A DNA stretch of 64,000 nt from Hygrocybe punicea. Its lineage: Eukaryota > Basidiomycota > Agaricomycetes > Agaricales > Hygrophoraceae. Location of the stretch: assembly GCA_963556145.1 (NCBI GenBank), contig OY744466.1, positions 4,650,001 through 4,714,000 of the forward strand, in the 5' to 3' direction. The translations under genes and the position numbers were made by a program. Each line of letters opens with the position of its first letter. Positions within the stretch are counted from its first letter, which is position 1. The notes under the pieces are model-generated. The model saw only the letters and a program-made list of their open reading frames with translations. It was not told the origin of the DNA and searched no databases. This document shows positions 24,680 to 34,547 of the stretch, in pieces.

Positions 24680-24696
24680 TGGAGCCCACCGCGAGG
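24680..24696 (+). promoter_or_regulatory. Primer-binding-site-like sequence of Ty3-B
   Basis: The sequence tggagcccaccgcgagg starts 5 nt after the LTR and is shared with Ty3-A (8947-8963) except for one CpG-to-CpA change. This suggests the same tRNA primer. Confidence 0.6.
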
Positions 24697-25134
24697 GGAC
24701 TTAACATTTAAACCACTCCTTCGACTAACGCGTCTAGCACCATAGCTACCAACAGATATTTTACTCGTAGCTCAGTACAGCGTCAAGCGCAACAACGTGC
24801 GACAACCTCTCGGAATATCCCCGACTTCGACAGCGATCTCGACGAACTCACCGAAAGTTCCTCCGATTCCGAACACAATACCTCACATCGATTTTGTTCT
24901 CATTCACCTCGCACGCCTCTAGATTTTCACGATTCTCCGCGCGATTACAATCCACAATCTCCCACACCAGCTAGCGGTTCTTTATCTCGACACACTTCCG
25001 ACCCCTCTTCCGGTCCACTTTCTAACTTACCATCCACATCCACTCTCGATTCTTCTATTCCTGCTCTACCGAGCTCCACACCCTCGTTATCTACCTCATC
25101 GCGTCCACCCACACCACCACCCGCAGCTCAAACA

Positions 25135-26706
25135 ATGGCGACTCCACCGCAAATGCCCGCTCGCGGTCATAATACCGCTCCTAGCTTCTCGCCGGAGCAC
25201 CCACGCGAACTTCGCCGATACTTTGATGAGCTCGAGGCCCAATTCGATTCGTGCACAGTAGCCGACGCTGTCGACAAAAAGAGATATGCGTTGCGCTATC
25301 TTGACATAGACACCGCCGAACTTTGGGAATCGCTCGACGAGTATGAACCGGCATCGACTTACGAAGAGTTCACAAAGGCTGTGTATAAGCTTTATCCTGG
25401 TTCGGAAGACGAGGGGAAATGGTCCGTATCGGATATGGAGAAACTCGTCAAGAAACAACATCAGTCGGGAATCGCAAACATCATAGAGCTTGGCGCTTAT
25501 CATCGCGCATTCCTCACTATCACAAAATTTCTCTGTAAAAAGAATCACATCTCCGAAGCTGAGCAAAGTCGCGTGTACATTCGCGGGTTCCAAAAGTCTC
25601 TCTGGACGCGCATCACGCAGCGACTACAGCTAAAGCTACCTGATCACTTTCCCGATGACCCCTATCTGCTACATGAAATCCAAGCGGCAGCGCAGTTCGT
25701 TCTTCATGGTACCGGTCCCACGAACGTGCCTAAGGAAGGTAAACCAACGTCCGCGACCTCTTCCAAGTTTTCTTCGATCAAACGGGATGACGTCACACTC
25801 ATCGTCGATACTGTGGTCCAAGCGGTAAATAAAATTATGGATCCGCATGCGTCTAAAAGCTCTGCACCATGCTCCCATACCTCCCATACCGCTGCTCATG
25901 CGGCCCCTACGAGAACGACTCAGTCCGAGACAGCGGCGAATGGCAATTGCCACTTCTGCAACCTACCTGGTCACTTTAGGCTGAACTGCCCACATGTGAT
26001 TGAATATATCAATGCTGGACGCATCCGAGAAAATATCGACAAGAAAATCGTTCTACCCTCTGGCGCTTTCTGTCTGCGCCGATTACCTGGCAATTCTATG
26101 AAGGAGCGCATCGATGAATGGCATCGTCGCAATCCCAGTCAATTAGCTGCGACACAACAAACCAGTACCAACAATGTCGGTCAAATGATGTATAGCGTAT
26201 CTCCTGCAGTTCACGCTAGCGTCCTGGCATTGGCGATGAGCTCTAACGACTTGCGCATTGAAGAACTGGAGCGCGAACTATTCGCGCTTAAAAAGGTAAA
26301 ATTTGACGGTGTAGAGATTTCTCGTCAGCGCAAACCTGTCCCGTCTACCACCGGTTTACCTCATCCATGCGCTCAGCCCGTGCCTGATCAATCAACCGCG
26401 CAACAAGCCCCTTTGCCTGCGACACCCGCTCCTACCGCAGAACCGCCCATCCATCCCTTCGCATCCGCACCGGAAACCGTGTACCGCCCGCCACACGAAC
26501 GTAATTTTGCAGGTCCACCGTTAAAACAATCTAAGGATAAAGAACCCGTGTATCGCACTCAAGCCCCTATCCAGGACTCTAAGATTATTAGTGAGGTTTA
26601 CTCGCGCTCTATGGCGGCTCCCTGTGTCACGCTTACACCAATGGAATTGTTCTCAATTTCTCCGGACTGTCGTTCGAAACTTCGCGATGATATTATGCCC
26701 AAGTGA
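25135..26706 (+). CDS. Gag of Ty3-B with CCHC zinc knuckle
   Basis: 523 residues. Residues about 20-195 form a capsid domain resembling that of Ty3-A. A zinc knuckle CHFCNLPGHFRLNC (C-x2-C-x4-H-x4-C) begins near residue 270 (about 25950). Then come a basic region and a Pro-rich tail. The same frame is open from about 24710 with an acidic Ser-rich sequence (DFDSDLDELTESSSD) but contains no ATG before 25135, so either 25135 is the start or a non-AUG start adds up to ~140 residues. The frame ends in TGA at 26704-26706 and continues, in the same frame, into the protease. Confidence 0.85.
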   Translation: MATPPQMPARGHNTAPSFSPEHPRELRRYFDELEAQFDSCTVADAVDKKRYALRYLDIDTAELWESLDEYEPASTYEEFTKAVYKLYPGSEDEGKWSVSDMEKLVKKQHQSGIANIIELGAYHRAFLTITKFLCKKNHISEAEQSRVYIRGFQKSLWTRITQRLQLKLPDHFPDDPYLLHEIQAAAQFVLHGTGPTNVPKEGKPTSATSSKFSSIKRDDVTLIVDTVVQAVNKIMDPHASKSSAPCSHTSHTAAHAAPTRTTQSETAANGNCHFCNLPGHFRLNCPHVIEYINAGRIRENIDKKIVLPSGAFCLRRLPGNSMKERIDEWHRRNPSQLAATQQTSTNNVGQMMYSVSPAVHASVLALAMSSNDLRIEELERELFALKKVKFDGVEISRQRKPVPSTTGLPHPCAQPVPDQSTAQQAPLPATPAPTAEPPIHPFASAPETVYRPPHERNFAGPPLKQSKDKEPVYRTQAPIQDSKIISEVYSRSMAAPCVTLTPMELFSISPDCRSKLRDDIMPK

Positions 26707-27297
26707 GTCCAACCTCCTGGCACATCGCCGGTAAAAGTTAACATCTTCGCCGACGACCCACTTCCTTTTGCGTCATGCGAGAACACTTGCAAAAATGCCT
26801 CCGCTGAACCGCAACCCATTATTGTTCCCGACCCATATGAGACCTACCTCATGAGTCTCTCACCGGGCGAAATTCCTGAAATCCTTACCGTCGCAAAAGA
26901 ATCGCACGCTCTACGTGCCGTTAATTTACTCGTCGACGGACAAGAACAAGTTGGTAGCATCATTGACCCTGGTTCTCAGATTGTTGCAATGTCGGAAGAC
27001 GTCTGCCATCAGTTTAGCCTTCCCTACGACCCGGCGATTCGTCTCAATATGCAGTCGGCGAATGGTTCGATTGATCAGTCCCTGGGTCTCGCGCGGAATG
27101 TTCCTTGTAAAATTGGCGACATCACACTTTTCCTTCAGATGCATGTCATCCGTGACCCCGCGTACCATATTCTCCTGGGACGACCGTTCGACGTACTAAC
27201 GGAAAGCGTTGTCAAGAATTACCGCAACGAAGACCAGACGATTACGATACGCGATCCAAATTCGAACAGATCGGCGACAATTCCAACGTACCCTTGA
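26707..27297 (+). pseudogene. Aspartic protease of Ty3-B, separated from gag by one TGA
   Basis: In frame with gag after the TGA at 26704. The active-site region is IIDPGSQIVAM, a DPG in place of the usual DTG/DSG, followed by the ILLGRPF flap-side motif typical of retroelement proteases. The frame stops at 27297, and pol continues in another frame. The single stop could be read through, but a CGA-to-TGA mutation fits the decay seen downstream. The DPG motif suggests reduced activity (inference); Ty3-C keeps DTGS. Confidence 0.75.
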
Positions 27298-30200
27298 AGC
27301 GAAGCACGACGGCGCGGTGTACACCTACACTCGTCCTCGGCTTTTATCAACAAGGGGAACTGAGCGCACTAGATGACGGAGACATCGCGCTAGTAATAGT
27401 GCACGACGAACATACCAACGCTACGTACATTGAATCTTATACCCATTTAGCGGACTTGTCGTCTTCGTCTACAGTTCCCCGCATCTATCTTTCCGCCTGC
27501 GATTTTCCTAATGGTTCCCCGTCTACTCCAGTATGCTCAACCTCTGTTTCTCCTTTGTCAACAGATCCCTTGTCATCCTTTTCCTATTCAGCTTCATCCA
27601 CGTTTCCTTCTACACTATCAGATGATTTCGCTAGCATTTTCACCGCCCAAAAGAAAGTCTACAAGCCCGTCGCTCGCAAGGTCAAGCCTGTCATCGCTGA
27701 ACTCCCCGACAAATTCCGTATAAAACGCAAAATCATTGGCGATCCGCTTGCCGAACTTCCTGACCTCGATCCGAATCCTCCACCTTTCATCCCAACAGAC
27801 CGCTACACGCAGGAACGTCGCGATGCGTTCGACAAAGTTCACGAAGGCGACTTCCTCTGGCCGGCTGAGCGCGCACTAATGCACGACTTTATACGCAAAC
27901 AAGAGAAAGGTTTCGCGTGGACCGACAATGAGAGCGGAAGATTTCGCACTGATTTCTTTCCACCCGTCGAGTTTCCTGTATTACCACACACTCCCTGGGT
28001 CCAGCGCAACATTCCTATTCCTCCTGGTATTTACGAGGAAGTATGCAATATAATTCGCCGTAAAATCGAAGCCAAAGTCTATGAACCCTCGAACTCCTCC
28101 TATCGCTCGCGTTGGTTTACGGTTCTGAACAAAGGCGGTAAAACGCTTCGCATCATTCACAGTCTCGAGCCTCTTAATGCAGTGACCATCGCGCATTCTG
28201 GCGTACCTCCTATCCCCGAACACATGGCCGAACAGTTCGCTGGCCGATCCTGTGGCGCCTGCTTTGATTTATATGTCGGATACGACGAGCGACCTATCGC
28301 CAAGTCCTCGCGCGACTATACCACCTTCCAAACACCTTTCGGAGCATTGCGACTTGTTACTCTACCTATGGGATGGACAAATTCAGTCCCGATATTCCAT
28401 GACGACGTTACTTTCATCCTGCAACCCGAGATCCTGCAGTGGACGATACCTTACATCGACGATGTCCCAGTCAAAGGCCCTAAATCGTCCTATCTCCTAC
28501 ATGACGGCACTTACAAAACTATCGCCGCAAACCCGGGGATTCGCCGCTTTGTCTGGGAACATTTCACTACACTTAATCGCATTGTCCAACGCATGAAATA
28601 CTGTGGGGGAACCTTTTCCGCCTTCAAGTCTACCCTCTGCGCTCCTGAAATCACAGTAGTAGGCCATCGCTGCACAACAAACGGCTGTTTACCTGACGAA
28701 GAGAAGCTAGCTACGATTTGTAACTGGGGCCCTTGCCACAACCTGTCCGATGTCCGCTCGTTCCTTGGTACAGTAGGCGTTCTTCGAATCTTTATCCGCA
28801 ACTTCACGCAACGTGCGCATCATCTTGTTAAATTCACGTGCAAAGACGCACCCTTCGAATTTGGTCCCGACCAGATTGCCGCTCAGGCAGACCTGAAACA
28901 AGCCATTCTCAATTCACCTGTGCTTCATCCGATCGACTACACTTCAAATTCGCTGGTCATTCTTGCTGTCGACACATCCTACATCGCTGTTGGATACATC
29001 CTCTGTCAATGTGATCCTGACAACCCTTCTCGCCGTTTCTACAACCGCTTTGGTTCTATCACACTAAATGATCGCGAATCGCGCTTCTCTCAACCTAAAC
29101 TAGAAATCTTCGGTCTTTATCGCGCGCTCTGCGACCTGCGGCTGTACTTAATCGGCGTTCGTAATCTCGTCATCGAGGTAGACGCGCGCTACATCACAGG
29201 CATGCTACGCAACCCAGACATCGCGCCAAGTGCTAGCGTTAACCGCTGGATCGCCACGATTCTCACTTTCCACTGCACTATAGTCCACGTCCCGGGTATG
29301 CACCACGGCCCGGATGGTCTTTCAAGGCGTGTACAACAACCTCTGGATTCTCCGCCAGAAAAGGACAGCGTAGAAGAAACTGAAGACTGGATCGACCGCC
29401 TCTATGGTTTCGCGCATATGATCAATACTCCTCATCCGTCCCTGTGTTCGTTGCGATCTTGTTCCGCTTTCGCTGCGCTCGTGACTGGGGACAGTCACCA
29501 TTTCAGTGAGGAGGAAGGATCCAATCCTACGCTTACCTACGACGACGTACCGCGCACTGACGCTGCTCGCAGAGAAGACGATCGCATAACCCTAGTAAAG
29601 AAATGGCTCAGCGACTTAGATCGCCCGATCGGCCTCGCCGATTCCGACTACGCGACCTTCATCTGATACTGTACAGACTTTTTCCTCGATGGAACTAGAC
29701 TATGGCGCAAAGACCAGAATGGCGCGCACAAGTTAGTCATATCGCGCGATCACCGAACATCAATTATGCGACAAGCCCACGACGAAGTAGGACACAAAGG
29801 ATTTTATGCAACTCGCGCTATGATCGCAGAACGCTTCTGGTGGCCACACATGCAAGCCGATATTCACTGGTTCGTTCGCACATGCCATCTTTGCCAGCTT
29901 TGCCAATCCCGTTAGGTTCTCATTCCCCCTGTCATCGCAACGCCCGCCCCACTTTTCACCAAAATATTCATCGACATGATGCACTTACCGACATCTAGCG
30001 GATACAAATATATAATCCAAGGACGCTGTTTGCTTACTCAGTACCCCGAATTCAGAATGCTTCGCAACGAAAACGCTCGCGCAATCGGAGATTGGATATT
30101 CGAAGATATTCTCTGTTGATGGGGTTCTCTCCACGAAATTGTTACAGACAACGGACCCGCGCTCATCAAATCTCTCACTTATCTTTCGAAGCGATACCGC

Positions 30201-30950
30201 GTTAACCACATTCGCATCTCCAGCTACAATTCCCACACAAACGGTCTTGTGGAACGACCACACTACGACGTTCGACAATCTCTCTTCAAAGCTGCGGACG
30301 GCGACCAGTTTAGATGGGCCAATGTGACGTACTCGGTATTTTGGGCCGAACGTATCACTATCCGACGATGAATGGGCTGCTCACCTTACTTTGCAGCGAC
30401 TGGCGCTCATCCCCTATTACCACTCGACATCGTAGAAGCAACATACCTTCAACCCCCACTGGATTCAGTCCTATCCTCTACAGACCTGATTGCGCGACGC
30501 GCGATCGCACTCCAAAAACGTAGCGACGATATTAATCGCATATACTCGCAAGTTTACGACGCTCGCCGGAAAGCGGCACAACGTTTCGAAAAGCAACACG
30601 CGAAGACGATTCGCAACTTCGATTTCAAAAGCGGTGACTTAGTACTCATTCGCAACACACAGATAGAGAAAGCGCTAAACCGGAAAATGCGCCCGCGGTA
30701 TCTTGGTCCCCTCATTGTTATTTCGCGCAACTTTGGCGGCGCTTACATTCTCTGCGAACTTGATGGATCTGTCTTTCACCGACCAATCGCAGCGTTTCGA
30801 GTAGTCCCCTATTTTGCTCGCAGTTCAATCTCACTCCCGCCGCGCTTCCTCGATATTCCCGCGCAATGACTAAACGAACTCGAAAACACTTCCGACGACG
30901 ATCAACCTCCTGAAGCACAGGAACCCGGTTCTGATGTCGACGACGATTGA
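27294..30950 (+). pseudogene. Pol of Ty3-B: RT, RNase H and integrase, with five nonsense codons
   Basis: One continuous frame from 27294 to 30950. RT spans about 27960-28640 with FDLYVGYDER, LPMGWTNS and YIDD (28452-28463). RNase H is about 28900-29330 with AVDTSY and the LSRR end of the fold. The integrase has an H-x-x-x-H / C-x2-C region (29770-29900), a TDNGPALIKS active-site motif, and a C-terminal GDLVLIRN...YLGP domain. Stops interrupt it at 29664 (TGA), 29913 (TAG), 30117, 30369 and 30867 (TGA), each at a place where Arg (CGA) or Gln (CAG) would fit. The frame ends in an acidic tail at 30948. It is -1 relative to the protease. The element cannot make a full pol. Confidence 0.9.
29482..29521 (+). 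promoter_or_regulatory. Candidate central polypurine tract in Ty3-B pol
   Basis: A TGACT...AGTCA short inverted repeat followed by atttcagtgaggaggaa is nearly identical to the segment ending at the 3' polypurine tract (32660-32697); the 17-nt block atttcagtgaggaggaa is perfect. It lies between the RNase H and integrase regions. Central tracts used as second plus-strand primers are known in lentiviruses and Ty1. Use here is inferred from the duplication only. Confidence 0.5.
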
Positions 30951-31276
30951 CTGAATTTCTTTGCTTCTCTCATTTTTACACTTATCGCTTATACCTTGTT
31001 TTTTTCTTTTATTGTAGCACGAGATTCAAGTCGCGATAAAAGCGAGACTTTTGTCGCGCAAGACTTCGTCTTTGCGGGGTTTTACGGCGATGATGATCTA
31101 CTGAGCCTTTCCCCTAGATAAGTTTATATTTGTTTCTTCCACTTCTTCCGCTTCCTGTGGCTTTTTTTTTCGATTCGAGAGCAGACAAATTATTATAATA
31201 CATATATGAAAACAGCTAAAAAGGTTTTACATATATAACACAGATGGTGCGCGCGCGTTTTCGCACCTTCTCCCAT

Positions 31277-32556
31277 TTACTCCTCATATTCGCCGTACTC
31301 CTCCTCCTCGTCCTCCAGCTGCGCCAGCTCCTGCCTCATTTCGGTTTGCGCTCTCACCCACACCACGACCCGTTCTTCGATCACCACGATCTCTTCCCGT
31401 AACACGCGTTTCCGCGCTTCCACGTCCATGACCCGCACACTTCGTGGTGGACGGGTACCAATATAGGCTATGATTGTCAGTCAGCGCGTTCAATACCCTG
31501 TCGTTTTAGCGACTTACCTCGGGGGGGCGGCTGGTTTTTCTCCCTCTCTTTCCCCTTATCCACCTGTGCCTTTCCCTTGTCTGCGCAACCTTTGCTGGAA
31601 ACCGGCTTCCTCGGCGTACTCCGCCCGCGTTTCCTCTGCCCCATCCGGTTCACCCCGTTCCACAAGCATCCTTGCTTCGCGTCGCGGCACCTCCTGCACC
31701 GCGGGTCCTGCTCGTCGAACTCGCAAACGACGACGGCTGCCCTCGCTGCGTGGCAACGATCACACTACGAAGTTTTCATGAGTACAGACGAATGGTAAAG
31801 TTTGACTAGTTACTTACCTCGCCTTGGACATCGCGAAGGTCCTTCCTGGGACCGACCCTCCTGCGCTTTTTCGACGGCCCCCCCTGCCCTTCGTATTCCG
31901 TTTCGAATCCTATCTCCTCTTCCCCCTGCGAGCCCGCTTCCGTCTCGCTATCCCCGTCCCCCTTGTTCGACCCCATCATCAACCTCGCCATTTCGTCCCG
32001 TGTGATCTCTTTGCACAGGAACCGCGCATATAGGACCTTGGCGCGTTCCTTTTGCTCCGCAGCTCTGTCCGCAGCCTCCTTCACCAACCTGGTCCACTCG
32101 ATCTCGGCCTCACGAATCTTCTTCTGCTCGGCTTTGTGCGCCTCGCGCGCTTTTTGCTCCGCCTCGGCTTGCTCCTTTGCCTTCCTTGCATCTTCTCGAG
32201 CTTTCTTCGCCTTGGCATGCAACCTCGGGAGCAAAATCTCCCCGCCCCATTGCAACGCCTGCTCGTCCTCGATGAAATCCAACACCGCAACAGCGTCCCT
32301 CCGCATCTCCTCGACTTCCTCACTACTCTCTATCGGCCCGGTTGTTTGTTCGAACTCGAGATAATTGTACTGTTGATCAAAGGTAGTCAGCGAAAAGGTT
32401 GGCGCAGTTGCGATGACTTACCAGGAGTTCTTCGAAATCCTGTCCCCACGCGATCCACTGTTCCCCGGAAGCACCCTCCGCTGGTTTCGCATCCGTATGC
32501 GTCTTGAGGGCCTCAAAGGCAGCGGCGACGAATTCGGCCATCGGGTGTGTCATCAT
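31277..32556 (-). CDS. Antisense accessory gene of Ty3-B: coiled coil plus Zn2Cys6-like cluster
   Basis: Exons 32556-32422, 32369-31818, 31764-31518 and 31467-31277 join in frame across three GT-AG introns (49-53 bp) to give 374 residues. The N-terminus is a short helical domain. A long Lys/Glu/Ala coiled coil follows (AKKAREDARKAKEQAEAEQK region), then an acidic linker and KKRRRVGPRK (likely nuclear signal). Next is a six-cysteine cluster spaced C-x2-C-x8-C-x8-C-x2-C-x6-C, a basic stretch, and an acidic C-terminus. The order of parts, the position next to the 3' LTR and the antisense direction match the Ty3-A gene, though the sequences are well diverged. This frame has no stop codons despite five in the neighbouring pol frame. 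The function is unknown. Confidence 0.75.
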
Positions 32557-32685
32557 ATGGATTGGTGGTGAAGATCGAAGACGAAGGTTAGCAAACATCG
32601 ACGCGTCGCTTCTGTTTAGAAGTCAGACTCGCACGTGACTTTCCCACGGCCCACGCGATTGACTGAGGACAGTCAAGATTTCAGT

Positions 32686-32697
32686 GAGGAGGAAAAA
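32686..32697 (+). promoter_or_regulatory. Polypurine tract of Ty3-B
   Basis: gaggaggaaaaa immediately precedes the 3' LTR start at 32698, the expected position of the plus-strand primer. Confidence 0.85.
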
Positions 32698-34543
32698 TGA
32701 TACGCAGTCTCTCCCTTTGGGCACGGAATCTCTCATATGGTCAATTCTACTTTTCCTACGACTCTTCCGCAGTCCCGCGTACATGCGAAACATCAGCGCG
32801 CCGCCTGCGACTTGCGCGACTTACGCCGATTGACGCGCGCGTGACCGTGACATCTTCGCTGTATCTTAACCGCGCGACCCGTTCTTAATACGCTGACACA
32901 CGACTGTTAAACACGTCCTACACGTTCAGACACCGAGTCCGATACCAGAAATGTAATTCATCCGGTTTATCTTCGTCTTTTCGCCGACTTTCATGTGATA
33001 TTCGCCGTTATTTCAAATCCTTCGCTATTCCTTTCCCGTTTCGTCGCTTTCATGCAATATTTCGCTGCATTTCTATTTCACTCATCCACCCTTTCCCCCT
33101 ATCCCTTTAGAATATAAAAAGTGTCCTGTAGTAGAAAATATGCGAAGAAGAACCCAGTTCTCCCCTCTCCACTAGTTTGCGGCTTAAGTTTTAAAAGGAT
33201 AGTGTTGCCGAAGTTCAGTTCGGTCCGGTTCCGAGCCTTTTTGGCGGAACCGCGAACTGAACTTCGGGTCCGGTTTGGCGCATGGCCAAACCTGGACCCG
33301 GACGGCATTGAACCGTCTCGCCGCGTTCGGTCTGGGTTCAGACCGCGTCTGAACCCAGACCGAGGTTGGCTCACCCCGTGAGCTCCGTTCTCCTCGCGAA
33401 TGGCAGGCACGTATCAATTGATACGGCGCTACACTTCGCGAGGTAGTTGGGCTGCTGGCCGTCGTGGTTGTCGTTGCCGTTGTTGTTGCCGCCGCTGGTG
33501 GTAGTGGTGGTGGTGGTGGTGGTGGTGTTGCAGCTGTCGTGCATCCATTGCTGCCGGCGCTGCTGCTTCTGTTGCTGCTGCCGTTGCTGCCAGTGCTGCT
33601 GCTTCTATTGCTGCTGCTGCTGCTTCTGCTGTTGCTGCTGCTGCTGGCCGTTGCCATCGTCGTTGCCTGGTTGCCATAGCCGTTCCCATTTCTGTTGCCG
33701 CCGCTGGTGGTGGTGGTGGTGGTGGTGGTGGTGTTGCAGCTGTCGCGCGTCCGTTGGCATTGGGTTGGCGTTGGCATCCATCTTGTGCCAAGATGGGTGT
33801 GGCCGCGACGTGGTCGCGGTCGAGTTCCCTGTCGCAAATGACATTAGTAAAGTTAAGAAAAGCTTGAAACTGACCTTCGCGTTGAGTGTTGATGTTGTGT
33901 TGCGTGTTGATGTTGTGTTGCGTGAAAGCTACACGGTCACGGCCGGTCACATGATACCATTTAACACGAAATAGTAAGTCAAGAAATACGAAAAACAAAT
34001 GAAATAAATACCGTAAAAATAGCTGCGTTCGCGGTTTGGACGCGGTTTGGAGCCGTTCAGGAAATCCGGCGGGCCTTGAAACCCGGAACTGAACCCGCGG
34101 TCCGGTTCAGCACTTGGCTGAACTTAGACTGAACCTCGGGTTCGGTTCGGGGTTTGAACCGGGTTCGGCTAGGTTCGGAACCGAACTACGGCAACACTAT
34201 AAAAGGATCTAGTCATTCTCACTCAAATCTGCATCTCTCCTCATCGCGTACTCTCCGCTATCGTGACCTAAGTCGTAGCGCAGAACCTCCGTCTCGTCGC
34301 GTCATCACCGCGTATCGCGCTGTCATCTAGGACACCCAGCTAAGCCTTCCGATCCTTGTTTATCACTGCATTGTGACATCGCGTTGTCTTGCGACTCTTC
34401 GCGTTTGTTTATTTTATCGCGCATATTAGCGCGCACTATCGCGTTATTGTCGGGAGTGTCCCCAAGTCTCGTTCGCACCTTTGCGACGTTTTTCATCATT
34501 TATTATCTCTTTATCCGGGGTCATAGACGTGGAAACCATATCA
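32698..34543 (+). repeat. Ty3-B 3' LTR, interrupted by a hAT element
   Basis: Matches the 5' LTR; 1846 bp minus the 1000-bp insertion and one 8-bp duplication leaves 838 bp. The last base of the 5' copy's CGTATCA end reads CATATCA here, a CpG transition. Confidence 0.95.
33200..34199. mobile_element. Non-autonomous hAT-like element, 1000 bp
   Basis: The ends TAGTGTTGCCG...CGGCAACACTA are perfect inverted repeats, and subterminal gttcggttc-type repeats extend inward. Flanks are the 8-bp duplication taaaagga (33192-33199 and 34200-34207). An 8-bp duplication and a TAGTGTTGCC-like end fit the hAT superfamily. There is no transposase gene. The interior is rich in CTG/GTG trinucleotide runs and holds a hairpin with 17-bp arms (33327-33363) around a cgc loop. 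It is younger than Ty3-B because it lies within its LTR. Confidence 0.9.
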
Positions 34544-34547
34544 ACGG

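Larger units (their letters stand above)
23837..34543 (+). mobile_element. Ty3-B: full-length Ty3-type LTR retrotransposon, decayed
   Basis: Two LTRs of exactly 838 bp (once the hAT insertion in the 3' copy is discounted) have TGATACG...CGTATCA ends in the 5' copy. A 4-bp duplication ACGG (23833-23836 and 34544-34547) flanks the element. The internal order is PBS, gag with zinc knuckle, protease, RT, RNase H, integrase, then an antisense gene, a polypurine tract and the 3' LTR. RT before integrase is the Ty3 order. About 17 differences separate the LTRs; I count 14 transitions, 13 of them at CpG. Six in-frame stops all fit C-to-T change. The insertion disrupts the KDZ-2 transposase. Confidence 0.95.

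Noticed and set aside
33447..33998. Cys-rich and Ala/His-rich open frames in the hAT element
   Set aside because: They are translations of CTG/GTG trinucleotide runs inside a non-autonomous element.
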